Program-made: the position numbers and the translations under genes
Shown: positions 1 through 5,857 of the stretch, piece after piece
Numbering within the stretch: position 1 is the first letter of the stretch
Layout of the letters: each line of letters begins with the position of its first letter
Assembly: GCA_034429695.1 (NCBI GenBank)
Contig: DAOUGC010000207.1
Span: 1-5,889, forward strand
DNA length: 5,889 bases
Reading direction: 5' to 3'
Source of the DNA: DAOUGC01 sp034429695
GTDB taxonomy: Bacteria; Chloroflexota; Anaerolineae; Anaerolineales; Anaerolineaceae
The notes under the pieces: generated by a model
The model's database searches: none
What the model was told of the DNA's origin: nothing
The model's input: the letters and a program-made list of their open reading frames with translations, nothing else

Positions 1-17
1 CTTTCTGTTACAGGATA

Positions 18-34
18 CCCCTGCTCAACAGGGG
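18..34. repeat. Short perfect hairpin (6-bp stem, 5-nt loop)
   Basis: CCCCTG (18-23) and CAGGGG (29-34) are perfect inverted complements around the loop CTCAA. The hairpin lies about 100 nt downstream of the response regulator stop codon. Neither strand has a T-run after it, so it is not a canonical intrinsic terminator. It could be a Rho-independent-like pause, an mRNA 3'-end stabiliser, or part of the next unit outside the window. Confidence 0.4.
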
Positions 35-83
35 CGCACACCCCCCCGGGTAGGATTTATCCGGCTTACTGTGGTTGGATTAT

Positions 84-131
84 GCCCACATTGGGCGATG
101 TTTGCCTGCCCCGGCGGGATCATTCGCCCAA
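84..131 (-). repeat. Two mutually exclusive hairpins just downstream of the response regulator
   Basis: TTGGGCGA (91-98) and TCGCCCAA (124-131) form a perfect 8-bp inverted repeat with a 25-nt GC-rich interior. GCCCA (84-88) and TGGGC (92-96) form a second 5-bp stem with a 3-nt loop, and it uses the same bases 92-96. In the minus-strand transcript the segment at 91-98 can pair with either neighbour but not with both. The structure begins 4 nt beyond the regulator stop codon, so it is probably the 3' end of the operon mRNA. There is no U-tract, so I do not call it a terminator. The rest of 1-134 shows no gene I can support. Confidence 0.4.
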
Positions 132-134
132 GCA

Positions 135-776
135 TCAGACCACATCGTCCAGGTTCACCAACCCATTTTTTACCGCCAGCAAGGCAGCCTGGGTGCGATC
201 TTCCACATCCAGCTTGTCCAACAGAGTGGAGACATAGCCCTTGACGGTGGCTTCGGTGAGGAACAAGCGCCCGGCGATCTCGCGATTACTCAGTCCCTGT
301 CCAAGCAACTTGAAAATTTCCAGTTCCCTGGCGGTGAGTTCTGAAAGCAGTTCCCGTGGTTGAGCCATGTTTTGCATTAAACGGCGGGCAACATCAGGAG
401 CCAGTTGCGGTTCCCCGCGCGCAGCACGGCGGATGGCTTGCACCAGTTCATCACCGCTGACATCCTTCATCAGGTAACCACTTGCACCAGCCTGCATGGC
501 TGCATAGATCTGCGTATCGGTGTTGTAACTGGTGATCATGAGGATGACCACAGCGGGGTAACGGGCATGGATCAGCCGGGCCGCTTCGATGCCGTCCATG
601 TCTGGCATTTTGATATCCATCAGCAGCACTTTGGGTTGCACTTTGTCCAGCAAAGCCACCGCTTCGGCCCCGCTGGCAGCCTCACCCAGCAATTGCATAT
701 CCGTCTCAGCCGAAATGGTTAAGCGCAGACCGCGCCGCACAATTTCATGGTCATCCACAATCACAACGCCAATCAT
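135..776 (-). CDS. NarL/LuxR-type response regulator
   Basis: This is a 213-aa cytoplasmic two-component response regulator, a normal length for the NarL/FixJ family. The N-terminal receiver domain (about residues 1-120) has the acidic pair D8-D9, the phospho-acceptor D54 in a DIKMPDMDG motif, the switch residue T82, and K104. The C-terminal LuxR-type helix-turn-helix (about 147-197) carries the family signature: LTARELEIFKLLGQGLSNREIA, then TVKGYVSTLLDKL. All key residues are present, so it should be a phosphorylation-dependent DNA-binding regulator. It is the last gene of the pair: its ATG (776-774) overlaps the kinase TGA as ATGA. Its SD, AGGAG (minus strand, 786-782), lies 5 nt upstream inside the kinase coding region, indicating translational coupling. 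The cognate kinase is almost certainly the adjacent one; target genes cannot be read from the window. Confidence 0.95.
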   Translation of the reverse strand: MIGVVIVDDHEIVRRGLRLTISAETDMQLLGEAASGAEAVALLDKVQPKVLLMDIKMPDMDGIEAARLIHARYPAVVILMITSYNTDTQIYAAMQAGASGYLMKDVSGDELVQAIRRAARGEPQLAPDVARRLMQNMAQPRELLSELTARELEIFKLLGQGLSNREIAGRLFLTEATVKGYVSTLLDKLDVEDRTQAALLAVKNGLVNLDDVV

Positions 777-2854
777 GAGGTCTCCTCTCCTGACGATCCC
801 GGTGCGGCTTGCTCTTCATTTCCAGCCATTGGCAGGCGCAAACGGATACATGCGCCGGCGCCTGGCGCTGAACGCACTTCCAACCGACCGCCCAGTTCCA
901 CCGCGCGCTCGTACATTCCCCGCAAACCATAATGCCCCTCAGGCAGAACGGCAGGGTCAAAACCGGCCCCCTGATCTTCCACACTGATCAGCACATAACC
1001 ATTTTGCATTTCCAGTGTAACAGCGGCGCTGGGCGAACCAGAATGACGCACAGCGTTGGTGAGCGCCTCACGCGTCAATTGCACGGTCTCCCTTGCCCGG
1101 GCGGCCTCCATCCAAACACTCTGCCCGGCGCGCAATTCCAACTGCATACCATTTCCCGGACGCATGCCTTCCAGCAATTCCTGCAAAGCCAAAACCAGAT
1201 CACAAAGACTTTCAGGCTGGTTGCGTAATTGCGCCAGTAATTCCCGCATTTCCTGCAGTGCTGAACGCGCATCGTTTTCCAGATATTGCAACTCAACCTC
1301 CGCCTTGTCCGGCGCACTGCGCAGCAACGAACGCAACGCACGAGCAGTGAGGTTCATGCTAAACAGGGTCTGACTGACCGAATCATGCAGGTCACGGGCA
1401 ATGCGCTGGCGTTCCTGATAGGCAGCCAGCGTGCGCTGTTGATCGAGAACCTGATGCGTTCGGCTTTGCACCCGTTGTTCCAGTTGGCGATTGGTTTCAT
1501 CCAGTTCCTGAAAGGTATCAGCATAAGCCAGCGCCAGGGCTGCTTGTTGCGCCAGTGCGCGCAACTGCGCCTGTTCATCTGCATCGTAGGTGCGCAGTGT
1601 ACGCCGGGGCCCCAGCCATAAACGTCCAATCGGCGCGCCTGCCACCACCAGCCTGTGGTTCCACACCGGTTCGCTATCGTGCTCACCGGGAACATCGGGG
1701 GCAGGCGAGAGTGAAACAGATGCCCAACCGGCCTGGATTTCACGCGGCAAGTCTTCGGTAAGAATACTCATCACCTCTTCACGCCGCACGACACTGTTAA
1801 GGCGCGTGTTAAGCGCAGCGATCACGCGTGAGAAGGTCAGCCGTTCGGGATACAACGCCCTGTCGATCCAGCGCTGACTTCGTTTGCGTACAGGTTCAAA
1901 CACCACAGCCGAGATGGTCAGCGCGACAAAGGTCGCCAACCCACGAAAATCTGGCAGGGCAGTGGTGAGCAACAATGAAAACCCCAGCGTGACCAGCAGG
2001 TACAGACCAATGGCGGTCAGCGAAAGCACGGCATATCCAAATGCACGGCGGATGAACAGATCGATGCCAAACAGGTCATGACGCATGACCACGTACCCAA
2101 CGCCAACCGGCCACAGCACCTGCAAGGCAAGCAGAAAATTATAGGGCAGGACACCCAACCCCAGCAGGTAAGCCGCCGGGCGGAGGAAAAGCACCAGCGA
2201 CGAGATCAAAGCCACAAGCAGCAACATGCGCGCCTGGGTGCGGCGCTTTTCAGTGATGGGGTTGCTCTTTTCCACCGGCTGACGCGCAGCCCGCAACAGT
2301 TCCCATAACGCCAGCAGGTACATGATCACCATCCAGGCTTCAAGTGCAAACATTGAGAACCTGGCTGCCATTCCTGCTGGCAGGAACAACATGCAACCGG
2401 TGATCACGACTGTGACGGCATACACCAAAGATAATTGAAGCGGACCAAAACGGCGTTTGGCTGGAAAACGTGAAGCCAAATGCAGCGCCACCGGAAGTAT
2501 CACCACGCCATTACACAAGCGCAATGCGTAAGGCATGAAGTTGGAGCGCAAGAACTCTCCCACATTCTCAGCAGGGATGGTGGTAAGGTCCAGTGGGATC
2601 ACAATGAACCCGGCCAGCGCCACCGCCATGATGCTTGCCAGCAGGCTGTCAGTGCTGGGTCGCGCCAAGGATGGAAGCAAACCGGTAAGAAATATGGCGC
2701 CCCCTACAAACAGTGAAAATCGAGTGTAGGGAACATCAAAATTTTTAAACAACAGAAAGAACACCAGCCCTTCCACCGCGATCAGAAGGATCAACGGGGA
2801 AAGCAGGCGGAAATTACTGCGGGGTTGGGACGTAGTCTGAATGGTTGCAAACAT
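773..2854 (-). CDS. Multi-TM sensor histidine kinase (HisKA_3 / NarX-like)
   Basis: A 693-aa integral-membrane histidine kinase. Residues about 16-322 are mostly hydrophobic and give roughly 8-10 membrane segments (for example 16-37, 44-64, 70-90, 108-128, 139-160, 165-189, 208-232, 237-257, 271-299, 302-322), with no large extracytoplasmic domain. Residues about 340-448 look like a divergent GAF domain, followed by a probable coiled coil (about 446-485). The HisKA_3 dimerisation domain (about 480-548) has the H-box ERQRIARDLHDSVSQ with phospho-acceptor H490. The HATPase_c domain (about 585-676) has the N-box around E596/N600, the G1 box DQGAGF (627-632) and a G2 box GLRGM (643-647). All catalytic motifs are intact. 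The HisKA_3 class normally pairs with NarL-type regulators, and one follows with a 4-nt overlap. The start is ATG 2854; only a weak G-rich SD (GGGG) precedes it, and a palindrome sits just upstream. The stimulus is unknown; a membrane-embedded or lipophilic cue is a guess from the topology. Confidence 0.93.
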   Translation of the reverse strand: MFATIQTTSQPRSNFRLLSPLILLIAVEGLVFFLLFKNFDVPYTRFSLFVGGAIFLTGLLPSLARPSTDSLLASIMAVALAGFIVIPLDLTTIPAENVGEFLRSNFMPYALRLCNGVVILPVALHLASRFPAKRRFGPLQLSLVYAVTVVITGCMLFLPAGMAARFSMFALEAWMVIMYLLALWELLRAARQPVEKSNPITEKRRTQARMLLLVALISSLVLFLRPAAYLLGLGVLPYNFLLALQVLWPVGVGYVVMRHDLFGIDLFIRRAFGYAVLSLTAIGLYLLVTLGFSLLLTTALPDFRGLATFVALTISAVVFEPVRKRSQRWIDRALYPERLTFSRVIAALNTRLNSVVRREEVMSILTEDLPREIQAGWASVSLSPAPDVPGEHDSEPVWNHRLVVAGAPIGRLWLGPRRTLRTYDADEQAQLRALAQQAALALAYADTFQELDETNRQLEQRVQSRTHQVLDQQRTLAAYQERQRIARDLHDSVSQTLFSMNLTARALRSLLRSAPDKAEVELQYLENDARSALQEMRELLAQLRNQPESLCDLVLALQELLEGMRPGNGMQLELRAGQSVWMEAARARETVQLTREALTNAVRHSGSPSAAVTLEMQNGYVLISVEDQGAGFDPAVLPEGHYGLRGMYERAVELGGRLEVRSAPGAGACIRLRLPMAGNEEQAAPGSSGEETS

Positions 2855-2860
2855 GCCTAC

Positions 2861-2880
2861 CCCATTATTGGATTAATGGG
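2861..2880. promoter_or_regulatory. 20-bp palindrome upstream of the kinase start (possible operator/promoter)
   Basis: CCCATTA (2861-2867) and TAATGGG (2874-2880) are perfect 7-bp inverted arms with a 6-bp spacer, ending 6 bp before the kinase ATG. On the minus strand AATAAT (2869-2864) is 5/6 to a -10 box, and TTGTTT lies 17 bp upstream of it (3/6 to a -35). If that promoter is real, transcription would begin only a few bases before the ATG, giving an almost leaderless mRNA. The symmetry fits a dimeric regulator site, possibly autoregulation by the LuxR-type protein, or an RNA hairpin at the start region. The function is inferred. Confidence 0.4.
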
Positions 2881-2998
2881 CCAGTGAAACAATGCGCTTG
2901 ACGTTAAAAAGCCTTACAGATCGGATAGCTCTCCCGGAGCAGTCCACCCACTTCGCCTGACCTTATGGAGATGGGGATTTACAAGACCAAACCCTGAC

Positions 2999-3029
2999 AA
3001 AAACGGCGGATCCAATTTGGGGATCCGCC
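2999..3029 (-). terminator. Intrinsic (Rho-independent) terminator of the transporter gene
   Basis: GGCGGATCC (3005-3013) and GGATCCGCC (3021-3029) form a perfect 9-bp stem with a 7-nt loop. In the minus-strand transcript the stem is followed by G and then five U residues (3003-2999). It begins 20 nt after the transporter stop codon. The opposite strand has no comparable T-run, so the terminator is directional. It separates the transporter unit from the two-component unit, so the kinase needs its own promoter in 2855-2998. Confidence 0.88.
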
Positions 3030-3049
3030 TTCATTTACCAGGGAGAAAT

Positions 3050-4474
3050 TTACCGGTCCACTGCCCCCGCTTCCAACCGGGCAGCTTTTTCCGCATGCAT
3101 CTGCAGCACCTGATCCTGCACCGATTTCAAGTATTTGCTTTTTAAGGGATAGAACACCAGCAGCAGGGCGCCAAGCAGCAAAGCCACGCCAGGAACCAGA
3201 CCCGCAATGACCTTGATGCCAAAAATGGCGCTGGGTGTTTGATCCAGGAAGATCTCGCCATTGTTTGCGCTGCGGGTGATGAACCCCGTCGCTGCCAGAA
3301 TGAAGGGCGGCAGGGCAATGGCAAGGGATTGCGAAGGCTTGGTCAGCAGCGCATTGATGCCAAAGAAGGCTCCCTCACGGCGTACACCGGTGCGCACCTC
3401 GTCCTCGTCGGCCACCTGGGCAAACAGGATGTTGGTAAAGGTCTGCGGGCCTGACAGGCCAAAGCCCGCCAGTACAATGCAGGGCAGCATCAACGCTGGC
3501 GGCACAAATGTGAGCGCAACCAGCCCCACACCGGCGATTACCAGCAGGAACTGCTGCGCGCCCACCACACCCAGCCAGCGCCTGAAGTATGTGGTCAACG
3601 GCACGCCGCCGATTAAAGGAATGAACAGGCACGCCAGCAGGATCATGGTGTTCATCTTCAGCACATAATCGGCCAGGTAAAACAGCGCACCGGTGATCAG
3701 GGATGAAGTAAGGATGGACATGAAATTGGCCGCCACCAGGATCAGGAATGATTTGCTGGAAAAGGTGAACTTGATCACATCCCAGAACGGCAGGGGCTTG
3801 TCCACCTTGGTGAATTCGGGGCGTTCCTTCACCTTTAACGTGGTCGCAATGATCAGGATCATCCCCACCACGCCCAGCACCACCATGGCCACCTGCAACG
3901 GCAGGAAGGAAGGGTCTCCACCCGCTTTGGGGCGGAAGAAATCGGGGATCAAAAAGCCGAGCAGCGTGCCCAGCAAACCAAACAACGAAGACGAGATCTG
4001 CAAATCATTGCGCTCTGAATCCAGCTCGGTCACCTCGGGCAGCAGCGCCGAGTACACCAACCCGATCACCGTATAGCAGGTGTCGTACAGCAGCATGGTC
4101 ACCAGCATCCACCAGAACATGCCCTGCTGGCCTGCCTGGGGCGGGGTGAACCACACCAGCACAAAGGTGAGCGCCAGGAAAGGCGCTGTGAAGCGCATGT
4201 ACGGAATACGCCTGCCCCAGCGCGAACGGGTACTGTCGGTGATGTATCCAAACAGCGGGTCGTTGATCGCGTTCCAGATGGCATATACCATGGATGCCAC
4301 CGCGATCCATCGAGCGGACAGACCCAGGTAATCCTGATAGAAAATGGGCAACAGCGCCCCGTACACACCAGCAATCAGCGAAAGTCCCAGGCTGGCAATA
4401 CCCCAGACCACCTTGTATCCAAAGGTTAACTTGACCGCCCGGCCTTGCGCGGCGGCGCCCACGTTGTTGTTCAT
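3050..4474 (-). CDS. GPH-family (glycoside-pentoside-hexuronide) cation:sugar symporter, MFS
   Basis: A 474-aa inner-membrane carrier of about 12 TM segments, the usual length for the MelB-like GPH family (GPH:cation symporters, within the MFS fold). Family marks are: the N-terminal motif IWNAINDPLFGYITD (66-80) followed by TRSRWGRRIPY (82-92); the ALLPEVTELDSERNDLQ segment (143-159); the central cytoplasmic loop with KVKERPEF (214-221); and the C-half motif ADEDEVRTGVRREGAFFGI (355-373). The C-terminus is a short charged tail. The first Asp of the usual W-D-A-x-N-D-P cation motif is Asn68 here, while Asp72 is kept. The substrate is probably a glycoside, pentose or uronate but cannot be chosen: no glycosidase or sugar kinase gene is in the window. 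The ATG at 4474 is preceded by a GGAGG SD 4 nt away. The gene is monocistronic as far as can be seen, ending in a strong terminator. Confidence 0.92.
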   Translation of the reverse strand: MNNNVGAAAQGRAVKLTFGYKVVWGIASLGLSLIAGVYGALLPIFYQDYLGLSARWIAVASMVYAIWNAINDPLFGYITDSTRSRWGRRIPYMRFTAPFLALTFVLVWFTPPQAGQQGMFWWMLVTMLLYDTCYTVIGLVYSALLPEVTELDSERNDLQISSSLFGLLGTLLGFLIPDFFRPKAGGDPSFLPLQVAMVVLGVVGMILIIATTLKVKERPEFTKVDKPLPFWDVIKFTFSSKSFLILVAANFMSILTSSLITGALFYLADYVLKMNTMILLACLFIPLIGGVPLTTYFRRWLGVVGAQQFLLVIAGVGLVALTFVPPALMLPCIVLAGFGLSGPQTFTNILFAQVADEDEVRTGVRREGAFFGINALLTKPSQSLAIALPPFILAATGFITRSANNGEIFLDQTPSAIFGIKVIAGLVPGVALLLGALLLVFYPLKSKYLKSVQDQVLQMHAEKAARLEAGAVDR

Positions 4475-4478
4475 GGAT

Positions 4479-4483
4479 CCTCC
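4479..4483 (-). promoter_or_regulatory. Shine-Dalgarno of the symporter gene
   Basis: GGAGG on the minus strand, 4 nt from the ATG at 4474-4472. The spacing is slightly short, but the sequence is a strong anti-SD match and supports this start over any internal Met. Confidence 0.75.
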
Positions 4484-4509
4484 AGAATCAGGGAAGATGA
4501 GATGGGATA

Positions 4510-4515
4510 ATTATA
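4510..4515 (-). promoter_or_regulatory. Candidate -10 box of the symporter promoter
   Basis: The minus strand reads TATAAT exactly, placing a start site near 4503 and a leader of about 29 nt that contains the GGAGG SD. No good -35 hexamer occurs at 16-18 bp: the bases there are GATGCC-like, and the nearest TTG-starting hexamers are at spacings of 11 or 20 bp. A perfect -10 with a poor -35 is what an activator-dependent promoter looks like, and a palindrome is centred about 45 bp upstream of the predicted start. The call is inferred from sequence match and position. Confidence 0.55.
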
Positions 4516-4533
4516 GGCGTTTTCTGGCGCAAG

Positions 4534-4563
4534 GCATCCAATTCGTTCAAATCAATTGGGTGC
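4534..4563. promoter_or_regulatory. 30-bp imperfect palindrome upstream of the symporter promoter (candidate operator)
   Basis: The core is CCAATT-N10-AATTGG (4538-4559) with an inner TT/AA pair also symmetric. Outside it, after one mismatch, GCA (4534-4536) pairs with TGC (4561-4563). In all 11 of 15 symmetric positions match. The centre (about 4548) is near -45 relative to the start predicted from the TATAAT box, a usual place for an activator overlapping the -35 region. The binding protein is not identifiable from sequence alone. Confidence 0.45.
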
Positions 4564-4617
4564 GCTGTTTTTTGTGGATAATTTCAATGTCTTCATAAAA
4601 AGAACGGCATGGAAGAT

Positions 4618-4654
4618 TGAACTGCCCCCCATAGGGTAGACAAAAAAAGAAAGC
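4618..4654 (+). repeat. Terminal inverted repeat distal to the transposase start (IRR)
   Basis: 37 bp starting TGAACTGCCCCC and ending AAGAAAGC, matching the reverse complement of 5853-5889 at 30 of 37 positions. Identity is highest in the outer 12 bp and in the inner A-rich block, the usual cleavage and transposase-binding parts respectively. The orfB stop codon lies 10 bp inside it. Confidence 0.9.
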
Positions 4655-4664
4655 GGCCTCCGGG

Positions 4665-5474
4665 CTAAGTGGACAGGCACCTGACTTGAGCGGGTGTCTG
4701 TCTTGTTTTCAATTGTATCCGTTCATGGTTGAAGAAGTGGATATATTCGGCAATAATCTCCTGGAGTTCGGCAAAGGTGGGAATGGGCAGGTGGCGAAGG
4801 GCTTCTTCTTTGAGATGGCCGAAGAAGTTTTCCATAGGGGCATTATCCCAGCAATTGCCGCGGCGCGACATGGAGGGAGTAATGTTATACTGTTGGGTAA
4901 GGGCAAAGTACGCTTGTGAGGTGTATTGATGGCCCTGGTCACTGTGGAGGATGAGTCCATCAGTGACCTTTTCTTTGACTTTGGCCTGCTGCAAGGTCTG
5001 CGTGACCAGCGCAACGGAGTTGGACAAACTGAGGGCATGGGCGACGATGTAGCCGCCAAACAAATCTTTGATGGTGGACAGATAGGCCCAGCCCTGTTGG
5101 GTGGCAATATAGGTCACATCCGTCACCCATTTCTGATTGGGCCGGGTGGCGGTAAAATCGCGGTTCAACACATTCTCATAGCGGTGATAGCTCTCCAACT
5201 GGCTCATTTTGAGATAGGGCTTGCGTTTGCGGGCAATGGAACGGATGCCCATGCGGTTCATCAGCCGCAGCACAGCCTTGTGATTGATGACCACCGAACG
5301 CTTTTGACGCAGCCACAGGGTAATGCGCCGGTAGCCATAGCGTTTTTTCGAGGTGGCATAGGCTTCCGCAATCTGTTGCTTGCGCTCCGCGTCCGGATCT
5401 GGTCGGTCGATCCGTTTTCGCCAGGCATAATAGGCAGCTCGCGAAATCCCGAAGAAATGACACATGGCGCTCAC
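4665..5474 (-). CDS. IS3-family transposase OrfB (DDE integrase core)
   Basis: This 269-aa reading from a GTG start is the catalytic half of the transposase. The N-terminal part has a helix-turn-helix-like region (FFGISRAAYYAW, then KRYGYRRITLWL at 44-55), as in HTH_21. The RNase H-like rve core follows, with D119 (WVTDVTY), D179 (HSDQGHQYTS) and E215 (NAPMENFFGHLKEE); D179 and E215 are 35 residues apart, the classic DD(35)E spacing. No catalytic residue is missing. The GTG (5474-5472) overlaps the orfA TGA as GTGA, so some independent OrfB could arise by translational coupling. The frame stays open upstream to the slippery site, and the main product is expected to be the OrfAB fusion. Confidence 0.93.
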   Translation of the reverse strand: MSAMCHFFGISRAAYYAWRKRIDRPDPDAERKQQIAEAYATSKKRYGYRRITLWLRQKRSVVINHKAVLRLMNRMGIRSIARKRKPYLKMSQLESYHRYENVLNRDFTATRPNQKWVTDVTYIATQQGWAYLSTIKDLFGGYIVAHALSLSNSVALVTQTLQQAKVKEKVTDGLILHSDQGHQYTSQAYFALTQQYNITPSMSRRGNCWDNAPMENFFGHLKEEALRHLPIPTFAELQEIIAEYIHFFNHERIQLKTRQTPAQVRCLST

Positions 5475-5815
5475 CGTGTAATCCCTTCGGTAGTGTTCAA
5501 TGACCCGATATCGCGCCTCGCGGGCATAAGTTTGCGCAACTCGGTATGGAATTTTTTTAGCAGCGCATTCTCCATGCGTAACTGTTCCAGCTCCGCACGT
5601 GCCTGACCGTCTTTCCGTGGCCGTCCGATCGGCTTGTCAAACGCCGCCACTCCTTCGCGGCGGTAAGCACGCTTCCAGGCGCGGATGCGCTCCGCCTGAC
5701 GGATCCCAAGTTGCCCCGCCACCTGGGCATAGGTAAGCCCGCCTTCCTCGTGCAACTGGATGGCTAGCAACTTCGTCTCGGTTGAATAATGCGTCATTCC
5801 TTTGGTTCCGGTCAT
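4665..5815 (-). CDS. Predicted OrfAB transposase fusion by -1 ribosomal frameshift
   Basis: Reading orfA from ATG 5815 through codon 88 (the second AAA of the slippery run) and slipping back one base at 5552 continues as IPYRVAQTYA... for 26 residues into the GTG-started OrfB frame, without a stop. The product is 383 aa, the usual size for active IS3-family transposases: HTH and leucine-zipper part from OrfA, DD(35)E part from OrfB. The 26 linking residues (to YRRDYT, directly before the GTG codon) resemble the natural beginning of OrfB domains in the family, which supports the frameshift as the real route. The frameshift itself is inferred, not observed. Confidence 0.8.
5471..5815 (-). CDS. 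IS3-family OrfA (HTH DNA-binding protein)
   Basis: A 114-aa small basic protein that in this family binds the terminal repeats and modulates transposition. Residues about 8-55 form an HTH_Tnp_1-like helix-turn-helix (YSTETKLLAIQL, then LTYAQVAGQLGI, then IRAWKRAYR). A basic GRPRK patch lies at 64-68. A short leucine-zipper-like helix (about 72-90, ELEQLRMENALLKK) should mediate multimerisation. The start ATG 5815 has an AGGAGG SD 10 nt upstream; Met7 is an alternative start but is less well placed. Residues after Lys88 exist only when the ribosome does not shift frame at the A7 run. The SD is partly inside a hairpin stem. Confidence 0.9.
   Translation of the reverse strand: MTGTKGMTHYSTETKLLAIQLHEEGGLTYAQVAGQLGIRQAERIRAWKRAYRREGVAAFDKPIGRPRKDGQARAELEQLRMENALLKKFHTELRKLMPARRDIGSLNTTEGITR
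5552..5558 (-). promoter_or_regulatory. A7 slippery heptamer for -1 programmed frameshifting
   Basis: The minus strand has seven A in the phase A-AAA-AAA, exactly the X-XXY-YYZ arrangement, following CTG CT and preceding TTC. orfB lies in the -1 frame and is open through this point. Small candidate stems follow within about 25-60 nt (CGCG-agg-CGCG, and CCGA pairing with TCGG further on), but I cannot tell whether any stimulates frameshifting. Confidence 0.8.
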
Positions 5816-5819
5816 ATGA

Positions 5820-5857
5820 AAAGCACCTCCTGCTTCTATTCTCGCATGAGGTGCTTT
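5820..5857 (-). promoter_or_regulatory. Hairpin masking the transposase ribosome-binding site
   Basis: AAAGCACCTC (5820-5829) and GAGGTGCTTT (5848-5857) are perfect 10-bp inverted arms separated by 18 nt. In the minus-strand RNA the 3' arm covers GAGG of the AGGAGG SD (5831-5826), so a transcript entering from outside the IS would fold and block orfA translation. A transcript starting inside the loop region would lack the 5' arm and stay translatable. A weak GAGAAT -10-like box with an upstream TG (minus strand, just after the 5' arm) could provide such a start, but this is uncertain. The same logic is established for IS10 and IS50. Confidence 0.65.

Noticed and set aside
18..34. The CCCCTG/CAGGGG hairpin as the terminator of the two-component operon.
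   Set aside because: It lacks a T-run on either strand, so it is listed only as a hairpin.
41..47. A C7 homopolymer in the left non-coding part.
   Set aside because: It is not in a supported gene, so there is no frameshift or phase-variation argument; it may also be a sequencing-prone run.
3261..3668. A 135-codon plus-strand frame within the symporter gene, and similar plus-strand frames at 589-987 and 3693-4076.
   Set aside because: Each is antisense to strongly supported proteins, has low-complexity composition and no convincing RBS.
4573..4581. A perfect DnaA-box 9-mer (TTATCCACA on the minus strand) between the symporter and the IS.
   Set aside because: Only one copy is present, with no AT-rich unwinding region, dnaA/dnaN genes or box cluster nearby; a single 9-mer is expected by chance now and then.
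4610..4648. An outward promoter from the IS end towards the symporter (TTGTCT on the minus strand as -35).
   Set aside because: At 17 bp spacing the -10 position reads TCAATC, only 2 of 6 to consensus, so no hybrid promoter can be supported.
4641..4667. A possible terminator after orfB (GCC-CGGA-GGC followed by a T-rich run on the minus strand).
   Set aside because: The stem is only 3 bp, and the T-run is part of the terminal inverted repeat, so its presence is explained by the IS end.
4926..5606. A 226-codon open frame on the plus strand antisense to orfB/orfA.
   Set aside because: It lies opposite clear DDE transposase coding sequence, shows no recognisable domain, and is a by-product of the codon usage of the real genes.
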